From the NCBI RefSeq assembly GCF_004336985.1, contig NZ_SJUO01000002.1, positions 124,001-188,000 on the forward strand: DNA of 64,000 nt, read 5' to 3'. Below the pieces are notes generated by a model. That model saw only the letters and a list, made by a program, of their open reading frames with translations, was not told where the DNA came from and ran no database searches. A program made the position numbers and the translations under genes. The first letter of the stretch is position 1, and each line of letters begins with the position of its first letter. Shown piece by piece: positions 53,820 through 62,956 of this stretch. This stretch comes from Exiguobacterium sp. SL-9 (GTDB lineage: Bacteria > Bacillota > Bacilli > Exiguobacteriales > Exiguobacteriaceae).

Positions 53820-53884
53820 TTCAATACCTCCTTTAGAGTTGAGAAACAAGTCGTTCGTAGTGTGTAAGTTGATTATACAACCTT

Positions 53885-53944
53885 ATACCCGTTTTGTACA
53901 TAGTTTGTACAAGTTTTTTTATTTTTTTGTACAACTTTGTTCAA
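53885..53944. promoter_or_regulatory. Phased TTGTACAA repeat array upstream of mgsR
   Basis: TTGTACA/TTGTACAA-type octamers start at 53894, 53905, 53927 and 53937 (the last TTGTTCAA), spaced 11, 22 and 10 bases, so all face one side of the helix. Within it, minus strand GTACAA-N14-GGGTAT (53910-53885) resembles a sigma-B promoter, and a TATAAT lies further in. The remaining bases of 53820-54068 are AT-rich and featureless. Confidence 0.5.
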
Positions 53945-54068
53945 CGTGATTATTTCACATATTTTTCACGATTATTTTGCTCAATTCACACGTTTTCATA
54001 GCATTTTTCTGAATGTGTTGGTAAAATAGTGAATGAGAATGGAATAATGCACGTATGGGGGGATTAAC

Positions 54069-54332
54069 ATGGCGAGAATGTTCCGTGTCCTAGGCTTTTG
54101 GACTGGGTTGATCGCGGCGCTTGCTTTCGTGGGCGCACTCGGTGGAGATCAAAGCAGTAGCGAACATAGTGGTGACTTCGTCGTAATGGGTCTGGTCTTT
54201 TTAGCTCAAACTATTTTCTTCGTCGCACTAGGCTACTTGAAGCTCACTGAAAAAACGTATGTATACGTATTCGGCGCATATTTGACTGTCTTCTTCGTCG
54301 TCTTCACGTATTGGAGTAACTTCCAAATGTAA
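54069..54332 (+). CDS. DUF2626 membrane protein (YqgY-like)
   Basis: An 87-residue protein with three hydrophobic helices (~6-24, 38-56, 64-83) and conserved LKLTEKTYVYVFGAYLTVFF. It matches DUF2626, restricted to Bacillales, and holds the yqgY position beside mgsR. GGGGGG lies seven bases upstream. Function unknown. Confidence 0.82.
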   Translation: MARMFRVLGFWTGLIAALAFVGALGGDQSSSEHSGDFVVMGLVFLAQTIFFVALGYLKLTEKTYVYVFGAYLTVFFVVFTYWSNFQM

Positions 54333-54367
54333 AAAAGATTGTCTCCTCGCGGGACAATCTTTTTTTA
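54333..54367. terminator. Bidirectional terminator after yqgY
   Basis: AAAAGATTGTC and GACAATCTTTT arms with long A and T runs. Confidence 0.85.
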
Positions 54368-54368
54368 T

Positions 54369-54989
54369 TCATCGCTCGAAAAAGGGATTCGTTCGAATCT
54401 CGGCCTCGAGCGTCGTCTTCGGACCATGTCCAGAATAGAGGACGGTCTCGCCCGGTAACAGCTGACGCATCCGATCGATCGACCCGAGTAACGTGGCTTG
54501 GTCGCCACCGAACAAGTCGGTACGGCCGACCGACTGTTTGAAAATCAAGTCCCCGCAGAAGGCGACACGTTCGGCTGGGAAGTAGAGCGTGACGCTCCCA
54601 GGCGAATGGCCTGGCGTGTGGTGTAACTCGATTGTGAACGCGCCGATTTCAAGCGTTTTCCCTTGATAAACCCGTTCAGCCGGGCGCATCGATGAACTCG
54701 GGAGGTGAAATTTTGCCGCCCCGTTCTTCTCGTCGTCCATCAACCACGTCCGTTCCGCTTCATGGACGAATACCGGCACGGGATAACGATCACGCAGGGC
54801 ATCAATGCCACCGATGTGGTCAAAGTGGGCGTGTGTCAATAAAATGGCGTTCAAGCTACCGAAGCGTTCGACCGCTTCAAAGAATTTTGGATCGTCCGTA
54901 CCCGGGTCGATGATGAGCACCGTTCCGTCTTTCTCGAGCACGTATCCATTTTCCTGGGCCAAGCCCGATGTGATTCTTACTATATTCAT
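54369..54989 (-). CDS. MBL-fold hydrolase, glyoxalase II-like (YqgX)
   Basis: A 206-residue metallohydrolase: [17 protein letters not shown] (~50), HHTPGHSPGSVTLYF (~128), FCGDLIFKQSVGRTDL (~148) and final YSGHGPKTTL (~187), the full glyoxalase II metal set. Bacillus YqgX is its counterpart; it may hydrolyse bacillithiol or other thioesters. Cytoplasmic, single gene. Confidence 0.85.
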   Translation of the reverse strand: MNIVRITSGLAQENGYVLEKDGTVLIIDPGTDDPKFFEAVERFGSLNAILLTHAHFDHIGGIDALRDRYPVPVFVHEAERTWLMDDEKNGAAKFHLPSSSMRPAERVYQGKTLEIGAFTIELHHTPGHSPGSVTLYFPAERVAFCGDLIFKQSVGRTDLFGGDQATLLGSIDRMRQLLPGETVLYSGHGPKTTLEAEIRTNPFFER

Positions 54990-55146
54990 TTAGAACACCT
55001 CCACACTCATTCTAATCGATATTGTGGCAAAATTGTAGCGGAGGCTTTCTTTGCTCGACAGCGTCTACATTATCGGATAAAATAATAATGATATTTCAGT
55101 GAAATTTTTATGAATTTCATGACGTATAATAAAGGGGGAACTCGTC

Positions 55147-55326
55147 ATGCATTTGTATGAACCATTTGGATGGATCTCGCTCATCGTTGCACTCGTTGCA
55201 ATCTGGGGAATGGCCCGTTCGTTTAAGAAGCGCCAATTCTTTCCACTTGCTTTCGCCGCGATTACTGTACTCGTATTTGGATTCTTCGGCGTCGCGACAT
55301 TGATTTACGGTGGAATCCCAAGCTAA
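55147..55326 (+). CDS. DUF2759-like small membrane protein (YqgW-like)
   Basis: A 59-residue protein with two hydrophobic helices (~7-24 and ~31-55) and a basic loop RSFKKRQF between. GGGGGA lies seven bases before the ATG at 55147. Position next to yqgX matches YqgW (DUF2759). Function unknown. Confidence 0.7.
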   Translation: MHLYEPFGWISLIVALVAIWGMARSFKKRQFFPLAFAAITVLVFGFFGVATLIYGGIPS

Positions 55327-55340
55327 TGACATGTAGCGTG

Positions 55341-55365
55341 AAGACGACCTCGGTCGTCTTTTTTT
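55341..55365 (+). terminator. Terminator of the YqgW-like gene
   Basis: AAGACGAC and GTCGTCTT with loop CTCG and seven T. Confidence 0.85.
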
Positions 55366-55376
55366 GTATAACAAAC

Positions 55377-55406
55377 AGCGCCGTCCCGGCTAATCGGGAC
55401 GGCGCT
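55377..55406 (-). terminator. Terminator of the LTA synthase gene
   Basis: AGCGCCGTCCCG and CGGGACGGCGCT; on the minus strand followed by the moderate T run GTTTGTT. Confidence 0.75.
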
Positions 55407-55411
55407 GCCGC

Positions 55412-57328
55412 TTACTCTTCGGTCTGCTCTTTAAAGCGGAGCAAATCCGAATAGATTAAATCATCATTCAGTTGGAGAATCTTTTCTGCTTCTTGACTAT
55501 CCGGCCCACAGAGCGAGGCGTCCTCGACGGCTTCTCCACTTGATGCGTCATAGCATGTCGATTGTGTCCAGACGTACTCCTCAGTGATAACGGTACCGTC
55601 ACGGAAGATGGCGCGGCTCGTCCGGTCTTCCGATAACAAGTCGCTTCCGAAGCCGATTGTATCCGACGTATCGATCCCGAGCAAATGAAGGATCGTCGGT
55701 TTCATATCGACATGACTTCCAATCGTCTCATGGACTTTGCCCGATGTTTGACCTGGTAAGTGAACCGCAAACGGTACTTGCTGTAGCTTAGCCACATCAA
55801 ACGGCGTCAACTCGTCTTTTCCAAGCAGGTCGGCCATCGCATCGTTATGGTTCGTTGAGATGCCGTAATGGTCACCATAGACGACGAAAATCGTGTCATC
55901 CCACATCCCGTTCGCCTTCAACTCGTCGATGAACAAGCCGAGGGCATAATCTTGGTACGCGAGCGCCTGCGGGAAATTGTTGAGCGTCGTCGAACTCGTC
56001 TCAAATTTCGGGACGAGCTCATAGTCTTCGCTCGGCATCGTGTACGGGAAGTGGTTCGTCAGTGTGATGAACTTCGCATAGAACGGTTCCGGCAACTCTT
56101 CGAGCATCGGAATCGACTGTTCGAAGAAGCTATCATCGAGAAGTCCCCATTCCGTCATGTCCTCAGGATTACCGAGGTCATAACTCTTCTCATCGAAGAA
56201 CTGATCGACACCGATATTCTTATACATCAAGTCCCGGTTCCAGAACGATTTGTTGTTGGCGTGGAACACGGCCGAGTAATAGTTATCTTCCTTAATCAGT
56301 TCAGGTAGCGCCTGGTACTCGTTGTCGGCGTTCGTGAAGTAGACGGCGCCGCGCGGAAGACCGTAAAGCGAGTTATCAAGGGCGAACTCGGCGTCCGACG
56401 TCTTCCCTTGTCCGACCGTATGGTAATAGTTCGGCCAGTAGTGAGATTCTTCAATCAGTTTGTTCAAGTTCGGTGTGATGTACTCACCGTTCGAGGCTTT
56501 CATATTGTGTGTAAAGTTCTGGGCCGACTCGAAGGAGACGACAATCACATTTTTACCTTTATATTTCCCAAAGTAATCCGGGTTCGGTGCTGCGTAGTGT
56601 TGGCGGGTATACTGTTCAATCTTTGCGAGTTCCGACTCATCAGCCATCGCTTTTTGAGCCGATGTCTTCGTTTGAAGCATCGCATCATAGACGTGGAAGT
56701 TGAACGTTCCGATATTTTTGACCAGCAGCTCCCGGTCGAATGAACGTGTCAACAGTTCAGGACGTTCGGTTTCAGCAAGCGACAAATTGAACAAGAACAC
56801 GACGACCGCCGTCGCGAACGTCACGAGCGCTCTCCGGTGAGAGGCAACCGTCGCAGTCGCGTTGATGCGCCAGAGGATGAATGGTAAAACGAACACGTCC
56901 CCAAGGATGATCAAATCTTTCCATTCCAACAACGACGTGAACGACGTTGATAACGTCTCCATGTTCGACGGTTGCAAGATGACAGGCATCGTCAAGTAGT
57001 CGGTGAATTCGCGATAATAGACAGCATCTGCGAACAAGATAAACGATGCCGCAGCATACAGCATGTACAGTACCCATTTCTGCTTATTTCCTTTAAAGAA
57101 GAAACTGAAAGCGAATAGGAATAAAGTGGAGCTGATCGGGCTGATCAACAAAATAAATGCTTGTGCGGTGTTATCAATCGGAATATTAAAGAAAAATTGG
57201 TAAACTACGTACGTCTTCGTCCAAAGTAATAGCGTAAAAATCCAAAATAACCGATATTCTTGAAACGAAGCACGGACCGTGTCATTCAGTCGCATAGTAA
57301 GCTTCGAAAACCCCTGAGATGACTTCAT
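55412..57328 (-). CDS. Lipoteichoic acid synthase family protein (LtaS/YqgS)
   Basis: A 638-residue enzyme. Five membrane helices in the first ~200 residues, then an extracellular sulfatase-fold domain: metal Glu in VVSFESAQNFTH (~255), nucleophile Thr in GQGKTSDAEFA (~298) and VVYGDHYGIS (~475) with the Asp-His metal pair. It polymerises glycerol phosphate from phosphatidylglycerol onto the lipid anchor. Context beside glcK-yqgQ matches YqgS. Start ATG at 57328. Confidence 0.92.
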   Translation of the reverse strand: MKSSQGFSKLTMRLNDTVRASFQEYRLFWIFTLLLWTKTYVVYQFFFNIPIDNTAQAFILLISPISSTLFLFAFSFFFKGNKQKWVLYMLYAAASFILFADAVYYREFTDYLTMPVILQPSNMETLSTSFTSLLEWKDLIILGDVFVLPFILWRINATATVASHRRALVTFATAVVVFLFNLSLAETERPELLTRSFDRELLVKNIGTFNFHVYDAMLQTKTSAQKAMADESELAKIEQYTRQHYAAPNPDYFGKYKGKNVIVVSFESAQNFTHNMKASNGEYITPNLNKLIEESHYWPNYYHTVGQGKTSDAEFALDNSLYGLPRGAVYFTNADNEYQALPELIKEDNYYSAVFHANNKSFWNRDLMYKNIGVDQFFDEKSYDLGNPEDMTEWGLLDDSFFEQSIPMLEELPEPFYAKFITLTNHFPYTMPSEDYELVPKFETSSTTLNNFPQALAYQDYALGLFIDELKANGMWDDTIFVVYGDHYGISTNHNDAMADLLGKDELTPFDVAKLQQVPFAVHLPGQTSGKVHETIGSHVDMKPTILHLLGIDTSDTIGFGSDLLSEDRTSRAIFRDGTVITEEYVWTQSTCYDASSGEAVEDASLCGPDSQEAEKILQLNDDLIYSDLLRFKEQTEE

Positions 57329-57531
57329 CGGACGGCCTCCTCCTCTGTTCAACGGGTGACGAGTTCAACGGACTCGGTGTCCCTATTTTTTTATAAGTCC
57401 AAATGGCTTGTTATCCATTTCACGTACGATAACAGTCCAGTATCAAGTCCAAATCTTACCCCTTTTTTAACAAAAAATCAACTGTACCATTACAAATTTT
57501 ACATTATCCCATACCCGTTCCATATGAAAAA

Positions 57532-57557
57532 CACGCCTGCGTCAAAACGCAGGCGTG
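57532..57557 (-). terminator. Terminator of glcK
   Basis: CACGCCTGCGT and ACGCAGGCGTG, four-base loop, then TTTTTC on the minus strand. The stretch 57329-57531 otherwise holds the AT-rich ltaS leader without clear elements. Confidence 0.85.
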
Positions 57558-57569
57558 CCAGGATAATCC

Positions 57570-58532
57570 TTATACACGGGTCGGCAAGAAATGCTTACGG
57601 GCTAGCCACGCACACCCGATGACACCGGCATCGTTCTCGAGCTCCGCAATTTTGAAAGTGGTCGAGGTGTAGACGCGTTCGAGGGCGAACCGCTTGAACT
57701 GCTCATCGAGCGGCTCGAGCAGCGCTTCGCGTGCTTTCGAAACACCACCACCGATGACGATCATTTTCGGGTTCAACGTGTTAGCAATATTTGAGATTGT
57801 CAAGCCGAGATATTCGGTCATCTCCTTGACGACTTCAGTCGCGACGGGATCGTTCGACTTGAAGGCTTCAAATACGTCGCGTGCCGTCACTTCTTTCAAC
57901 TCGTTCAACGATGTCGTCCGATTTTTACGCTTTTGGAGCGCCAATCGAGCGATGCCTGTCGCCGAGGCGATCGTCTCGATACAACCTTTACGTCCGCAAC
58001 CGCACATGACGGCTTTCGACTCGTCTCGTTCCACAGTGATATGACCAATCTCTCCAGCCATTCCTGACGCACCATGGACGATATTGCCATTCGTGATGAC
58101 ACCTCCACCGACACCTGTGCCGAGCGTGATGGCGAGCAACTCGGATGCACCTTCACCAGCGCCCTTCCACATCTCACCGAGTGCGGCAGCGTTCGCATCG
58201 TTCTCTAAGACGGCCGGCAACCCGACCGCTTTCTCGAACTCACTGACGAGCGAGAAGTTTTTCCAACCGATGTTCGGCGAATATTCGACGACTCCTTCTG
58301 AGAAGTTGATGAATCCTGGCGCCCCGATTCCTGCCCCCGCAAAGTCATCTTTCGCTTTACCCGATTTTTCTAGATAAGCTTCGAATGAAGCAGCGATATC
58401 AGTTGGAATATGTACCCCGTTATCACGTATGTCCGTCGTAATCTCCCACTTGTCGGAAATGATCCCGTTCATATCGAGAACGGCCATTTTCACTGTCGTT
58501 CCACCAATGTCGATGCCTAATAACCACTTCAT
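57570..58532 (-). CDS. glcK: Glucokinase, ROK family
   Basis: A 320-residue kinase: ATP motif LGIDIGGTTVKMAV (~5), sugar-binding ENDANAAALGEMWKG (~105), GTGVGGGVI (~132) and the ROK zinc site VMCGCGRKGCIET (~170). It phosphorylates glucose in the cytoplasm. GGAGTGG precedes the ATG at 58532. A terminator separates it from yqgQ, so it has its own promoter. Confidence 0.93.
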   Translation of the reverse strand: MKWLLGIDIGGTTVKMAVLDMNGIISDKWEITTDIRDNGVHIPTDIAASFEAYLEKSGKAKDDFAGAGIGAPGFINFSEGVVEYSPNIGWKNFSLVSEFEKAVGLPAVLENDANAAALGEMWKGAGEGASELLAITLGTGVGGGVITNGNIVHGASGMAGEIGHITVERDESKAVMCGCGRKGCIETIASATGIARLALQKRKNRTTSLNELKEVTARDVFEAFKSNDPVATEVVKEMTEYLGLTISNIANTLNPKMIVIGGGVSKAREALLEPLDEQFKRFALERVYTSTTFKIAELENDAGVIGCAWLARKHFLPTRV

Positions 58533-58586
58533 ATGTTCCACTCCTCATCTCGATTAAATCGCTTTCATCCCATAGTTTACACTATT

Positions 58587-58620
58587 AAACCCCTAGTGCA
58601 AACCTTTGCACTAGGGGTTT
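58587..58620 (-). terminator. Terminator after yqgQ
   Basis: AAACCCCTAGTGCA and TGCACTAGGGGTTT, 14-base arms, T runs on both strands. Confidence 0.9.
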
Positions 58621-58625
58621 TTCTG

Positions 58626-58820
58626 TCAATCTATTGAATTTTTCAGTTCATGCGTCAAAATGATTTTGGCTGTATCATACTCCCGTTGTTCAATCATCCC
58701 GCCGGCATGCAATTCGTCGAGTTCCATCATCATGAGCCCAATTTCAGCGTCGCGTTCGCCGATATAAATAATCGTTCCGAATGATTTCAAGAATTGTTGA
58801 ACATCATAAAAATTTCTCAT
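58626..58820 (-). CDS. YqgQ (DUF910) protein
   Basis: A 64-residue helical protein: FYDVQQFLKSFGTIIYIGERDAEI region (residues 4-27) and MMMELDELHAGGMI, matching YqgQ of Bacillus, a three-helix protein suspected to bind nucleic acid. It overlaps the aminopeptidase stop by four bases (ATGA). Confidence 0.88.
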   Translation of the reverse strand: MRNFYDVQQFLKSFGTIIYIGERDAEIGLMMMELDELHAGGMIEQREYDTAKIILTHELKNSID

Positions 58821-59839
58821 CGTCCGTCCTCCATCGTCGTGAGCACATAACGATAGAGCAGCTCCCGTGTCGCCTCGAGCGATTTTATATGCGTACGCTC
58901 ATAGCTATGGCTCGACTCAATACCTGGTCCAACGAGTGCGTGGCGTACATCGAAGCCGGCACTGATTGCTGCCGAGGCGTCGGATCCATAATATGGATAA
59001 ATATCAACTTTATAAGCGATTTCGTGTTCACGACAGAGCGTGATAAACTGGCGACGTAACCCAAGATCATAAGGACCAGACGAATCTTTTGCACAGATTG
59101 AAACCGTATATTCGTCCGAGTGCTGTCCGTCACCAAGCGCCCCCATATCGACTGCGATATATTCAATCACAGCCTCCGGAATTCCGGCGTTCCCTCCAAA
59201 ACCGACTTCTTCATAGTTCGAGATTAAGAAATGAACGGGATGTGGTAGTTCCGCCTCGACAAGGTCTTTCGCCAAATCGAGCAAGATGGCGACCGATGCT
59301 TTGTCGTCGAGATGACGTGATTTGATATAGCCCGTGTCCGTTTGACGGAAGCGTGGATCGAAAGAGACAAAGTCACCGACCTCGATGCCAAGGGCACGCA
59401 CTTCTTCAGCCGAGTGCACATCAGCATCCAATCGAACCTCGATATTCGATGCCGTTCGTTCGGCGCTATTCGTGTCCTTATACACATGGACGCTTGATTG
59501 ATGAATCAGAATCGTTCCTTCAATCGGCTCGACCGCCTCTGCATGAACTAAGCAGTTTTCCCCTTCGATCGCGGTCCAGGCGTAGCCCCCAACTTGTGTC
59601 AAACGTAATCGACCACTCGGCAAAATCTCTTTCACCATCGCCCCGAGCGTGTCGACATGAGCCGTCAATAGACGCGCCTGATCAGACTTCCCGTCAAACG
59701 TCGCAAGGAGCGCCCCTTTATTCAAGCGTTTTGTAGCGACGCCAAGATTCGTGAGTTCTTGCTTCACGAAGCCGATCGCCTCATCCGTCATGCCGGATGG
59801 ACTTGGAATTTCAACCAGTTGCTGCAACGTTTTAATCAT
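58817..59839 (-). CDS. M42 family aminopeptidase
   Basis: A 340-residue dinuclear zinc peptidase: LLTAHVDTLGAM (~58), RHLDDKASVAILL (~175), ISNYEEVGFGGNAG (~206), VDMGALGD (~231) and the C-terminal ESSHSYERTHIKSL. Members form dodecameric tetrahedra degrading peptides. It lies 15 bases downstream of the rhomboid gene and overlaps yqgQ, in one transcript. Confidence 0.88.
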   Translation of the reverse strand: MIKTLQQLVEIPSPSGMTDEAIGFVKQELTNLGVATKRLNKGALLATFDGKSDQARLLTAHVDTLGAMVKEILPSGRLRLTQVGGYAWTAIEGENCLVHAEAVEPIEGTILIHQSSVHVYKDTNSAERTASNIEVRLDADVHSAEEVRALGIEVGDFVSFDPRFRQTDTGYIKSRHLDDKASVAILLDLAKDLVEAELPHPVHFLISNYEEVGFGGNAGIPEAVIEYIAVDMGALGDGQHSDEYTVSICAKDSSGPYDLGLRRQFITLCREHEIAYKVDIYPYYGSDASAAISAGFDVRHALVGPGIESSHSYERTHIKSLEATRELLYRYVLTTMEDGR

Positions 59840-59854
59840 ATCCTTACTCCTTTG

Positions 59855-60907
59855 TCATTGATTATAGCCGAACCAAAATAACGCTCCAGATGCCACGAGC
59901 ACGACCAATGTAAACAACAGGCGGCGTTTTTTCACATGTTCATCCGGCAATCCGACCACTCCCGCCATCAGAAACCCACCGACAAGCCCCCCCGCATGTG
60001 CGGAATGGTCCAAGCTTGCACCAAGGACGAAAGCGAGTCCTACGTTTAATCCTAACATAATAAACAGCGGCGGGCCGAGCGTCTTCATAAATAACGAACG
60101 GTCTCGGAGACCGAAATACAGGAGTGCCCCGACGAGGCCGAACAGTGCCCCCGATGCGCCGGCCGAGATGGCTTCACTGAACGCGTAGGAGGCGACCGTA
60201 GCGATTACACCTGCTAACAAATATATCGTGACGAAGCGGGGCGATCCGTACATCCGTTCGACGAGTGGACCGAGCGACCAGAGCGCGAACATATTGATCG
60301 CGAAATGGAACCACCCAATATGAAGAAACATTGGTGTGACCAGGCGCCACCACTCCCCTGCGTCGATGAGCGGATTGACTTTCGCCCCAAAGCGAATGAG
60401 CGTATTCGGATCGAGCGTCGAACCAATCGATTCGGCAAACCACATGACTAAGAACGTCACGAGCATAAGGCCATAGACGAACTGTGGTTTCCCAAAGGCG
60501 AACCGTTGCTTCAGTTCGTTCTTCCGCTGTTGGTCGAGGGCGACGGCACGTGGTCGATACGATATTTCTGCTTCTGCGCATGGCCTCATCTCGAGTTTCA
60601 CTTTCGCTGCAATCGGGAACTTGAGCGACGATAGCCGCTCTTCATCGACGAGCGGGTCGCCGTATATGTGGACGTTCAGCTTCTCACGACCGATGCGGGC
60701 CAAACGAAACGAGTTCATGGCCGCCTCGATGTCTATGGCGACATGGTTCGCCCACGCCTGATCCGTCCGAATATAGAGGTGATAGACGTCCCCCGCTTTC
60801 GTGTCGAACAATAAAAGTGCGCGCGAAGGTTCTAAGACGCCCTCAATTCGGCCTCCTGCTTCGACTTCACGATACACATCCTCCCAAAAACAAGCCGGTT
60901 CAGTCAT
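59855..60907 (-). CDS. Rhomboid intramembrane serine protease (GluP/YqgP-like, no TPR)
   Basis: A 350-residue protein: a cytosolic N-domain (1-~150) and a rhomboid core (~155-345) with the WR-type loop GEWWRLVTPMFLHIGWFHFA, nucleophile GASGALFGLVGALLY (~252) and catalytic His in DHSAHAGGLVGGF (~300). B. subtilis YqgP (~507 residues) has C-terminal TPR repeats, absent here. GGAGGTG precedes the ATG at 60907. It cleaves membrane protein substrates. Confidence 0.88.
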   Translation of the reverse strand: MTEPACFWEDVYREVEAGGRIEGVLEPSRALLLFDTKAGDVYHLYIRTDQAWANHVAIDIEAAMNSFRLARIGREKLNVHIYGDPLVDEERLSSLKFPIAAKVKLEMRPCAEAEISYRPRAVALDQQRKNELKQRFAFGKPQFVYGLMLVTFLVMWFAESIGSTLDPNTLIRFGAKVNPLIDAGEWWRLVTPMFLHIGWFHFAINMFALWSLGPLVERMYGSPRFVTIYLLAGVIATVASYAFSEAISAGASGALFGLVGALLYFGLRDRSLFMKTLGPPLFIMLGLNVGLAFVLGASLDHSAHAGGLVGGFLMAGVVGLPDEHVKKRRLLFTLVVLVASGALFWFGYNQ

Positions 60908-61004
60908 CAATGGTCACCTCCTTCTTTATTTTCATTTTAAAGCAATATACCGTTGCCGACAAAAGAGAGCCTCTATCTAACGTGTCAAGAAAAGCGGGAT
61001 GACC

Positions 61005-61036
61005 AAAAAACCGTAGCGGCAAGAGCCGGCTACGGT
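61005..61036 (-). terminator. Terminator of ldh
   Basis: ACCGTAGCGGC and GCCGGCTACGGT arms with six T on the minus strand. Confidence 0.85.
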
Positions 61037-61059
61037 CATGAGCGAACGACAAGTCGTTC

Positions 61060-62016
61060 TTATAAGACAGGTTGCATCGTTTTCAACAACACTTCTGCTG
61101 AATGATGCATCTTCTGTTTCTCTTCTTCTGACAACTCGATCTCCACGACTTGACGGACACCTTGACGGTTGATAATCGCCGGTACACCGATGTGGATGTC
61201 GTTCAAGCCGTATTCACCATCTAAGTGTGCGCCGACCGTCAACAATGTGTTCTCGTTACGGAGCACGGCTTTAACGAGACGGAGCAGACCGAGACCGATG
61301 GCGTAGTATGTCGCGCCTTTACGCTCGATGATATGGTAAGCCGCGTCACGGACGTTGACGTAAATATCTTCGAGGTCTTCCCATGTGTACTCGTCGTTCT
61401 CTTCAAGCAATTGTTCAACCGATTTCCCGTAAATACGGGCGTTGCTCCAGGCCGCGAACTCGGTGTCACCATGCTCACCCATGATGTAGGCATGGCAGTT
61501 ACGTGGATCGACGTTAAAGTAATCTCCGAGCATATAACGAAGACGTGACGTATCAAGCACCGTTCCTGAACCGAAGACACGATGTTTCGGTAGACCTGAG
61601 TATTTCCAAGCCAAGTGTGTCATGATGTCGACCGGGTTCGATGCGATGATGATGATGCCGTCGAAACCAGACGCCATGATGTCCCCGATCATCGATTTCA
61701 TGATTTTCGCGTTCTTCTCGACGAGATCAAGCCGTGTTTCACCTGGTTTTTGCGGAGCTCCAGCAGTGATGACGACGATATCTGCTGCACCACAGTCCGT
61801 GTACTCCCCTGCCCATACCCGCATCGGTGATGAGGCGAATGAGACCCCATGATTCAAATCCATTGCTTCCCCTTCGGCTTTTGCTTTGTTGATATCGATA
61901 ATGACGAGTTCCTCACAAAGACTAGCTGTCGTCAACTGGTACGCAAAGCTAGCACCGACCGCTCCGGCCCCGACAAGCGCGACGCGTGTTACTTTTGCAT
62001 GATTTAATGTTTCCAT
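61060..62016 (-). CDS. ldh: L-lactate dehydrogenase
   Basis: A 318-residue enzyme: NAD loop [17 protein letters not shown] (~13), active-site loop [17 protein letters not shown] (~91) with the Gln that selects lactate over malate, [10 protein letters not shown] (~130) and catalytic His in [14 protein letters not shown] (~185). It regenerates NAD by reducing pyruvate. GGTGGAGAA precedes the ATG. Rex-like and cre-like sites upstream fit redox and carbon control. Confidence 0.95.
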   Translation of the reverse strand: METLNHAKVTRVALVGAGAVGASFAYQLTTASLCEELVIIDINKAKAEGEAMDLNHGVSFASSPMRVWAGEYTDCGAADIVVITAGAPQKPGETRLDLVEKNAKIMKSMIGDIMASGFDGIIIIASNPVDIMTHLAWKYSGLPKHRVFGSGTVLDTSRLRYMLGDYFNVDPRNCHAYIMGEHGDTEFAAWSNARIYGKSVEQLLEENDEYTWEDLEDIYVNVRDAAYHIIERKGATYYAIGLGLLRLVKAVLRNENTLLTVGAHLDGEYGLNDIHIGVPAIINRQGVRQVVEIELSEEEKQKMHHSAEVLLKTMQPVL

Positions 62017-62077
62017 ATTGATTCTCCACCCTTCGAACAATCTGTTTCATGTTTTTGTTTTGTCTGTTACATAAAGA

Positions 62078-62095
62078 TTGTAACATCATTCACAA
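62078..62095. promoter_or_regulatory. Rex-like site 1 upstream of ldh
   Basis: TTGTAACATCATTCACAA matches 15 of 18 of the Rex consensus TTGTGAAWWWWTTCACAA. It overlaps a minus-strand TACAAT that may be the ldh -10 element. Confidence 0.5.
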
Positions 62096-62108
62096 ACACT
62101 CACTACTA

Positions 62109-62123
62109 AGGAAACCGTTTTCA
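62109..62123. promoter_or_regulatory. cre-like (CcpA) site upstream of ldh
   Basis: AGGAAACCGTTTTCA fits WTGNAANCGNWNNCW at 14 of 15 positions and lies between the two Rex-like sites. Confidence 0.5.
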
Positions 62124-62134
62124 CTTTGGCAATA

Positions 62135-62152
62135 TTGTGACAATATTCACAT
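62135..62152. promoter_or_regulatory. Rex-like site 2 upstream of ldh
   Basis: TTGTGACAATATTCACAT matches 16 of 18 of the Rex consensus, 120 bases upstream of the ldh start. Two sites would allow looped NADH-sensitive repression. Confidence 0.6.
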
Positions 62153-62185
62153 TCATTTGAAACATCTTCACTGACTGTACTACCC

Positions 62186-62956
62186 TCATCGCAGCAAGAG
62201 GAAACTAATCGCCGCGGCCGAGGCAATCGCCAATATATTGACGGCATCATTGCCAAGAAAGCGCCAGCCTGACACGTATGACGTCGGCTCGTGATGATGG
62301 ACTTTCTTCTCGGTCAGCTTGCCACACACTTGGCATCGAAACTTGCGTTGGACCGTCGCGCCAAGGAGTGTATCGACGACGCTCCCTGTCAGGCCGAGTG
62401 CAATCAACAATCCGGCGAACGCCAAGCTGATATCGATGAACGGTAGCGACGCGCCGATGATCAACGTCGCCCCGGCAATCGACATGAACGTCCCAAACAA
62501 AGACACCCCACCGCTCGTTCCCGGCTCGACTTCACGGAACGTCAAGACGGAGCGTGGTTTTTGTTTGGCGAGGACTCCAAACTCAGAGCCCCACGTATCG
62601 CTCGTCGCTGCCGCAATCGAAGCGATATACGCGAACAGCCAGGCATCGCTCGGAACAAGAATCATACCGAGCGCTGTCGCCATTCCGACGCCACCGTTGG
62701 CGAGAACTTGCACAAAGTCACGAGGGCCAGATTTCTCAACAATCTCATCGACCGGTTCTTTGTCGCGAGAACGGTATTTCGAGGCGAGCGATGATGTTGA
62801 AAAGAAGACACCGAGTAAATAGAGCCCGAACCAACCAAAGCCGTACCCGATGACCGTACCTGTCACGACCGTCAAGACGGCACCGGAGCGGGTCAAGGAA
62901 CGCAGACGATAGCCGGCAAAAGCTACCAGGCAAGTTACAAGGAAGATTGCGAGCAT
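62186..62956 (-). CDS. DUF92 (TMEM19-like) membrane protein
   Basis: A 256-residue protein with about six membrane helices and the DUF92 motifs ARASKYR-type SLASKYRSRDKEP (~57), ANGGVG, ATSDTWGSEFGVLAKQKPRS (~117) and GTSGGVSLFGT. Members include phytyl-phosphate kinase-like proteins; the family belongs to CTP-using prenyl kinases. A late CXXC (CQVCGK, ~212) is an additional feature. Overlaps the fthC gene by 22 bases. Confidence 0.82.
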   Translation of the reverse strand: MLAIFLVTCLVAFAGYRLRSLTRSGAVLTVVTGTVIGYGFGWFGLYLLGVFFSTSSLASKYRSRDKEPVDEIVEKSGPRDFVQVLANGGVGMATALGMILVPSDAWLFAYIASIAAATSDTWGSEFGVLAKQKPRSVLTFREVEPGTSGGVSLFGTFMSIAGATLIIGASLPFIDISLAFAGLLIALGLTGSVVDTLLGATVQRKFRCQVCGKLTEKKVHHHEPTSYVSGWRFLGNDAVNILAIASAAAISFLLLR

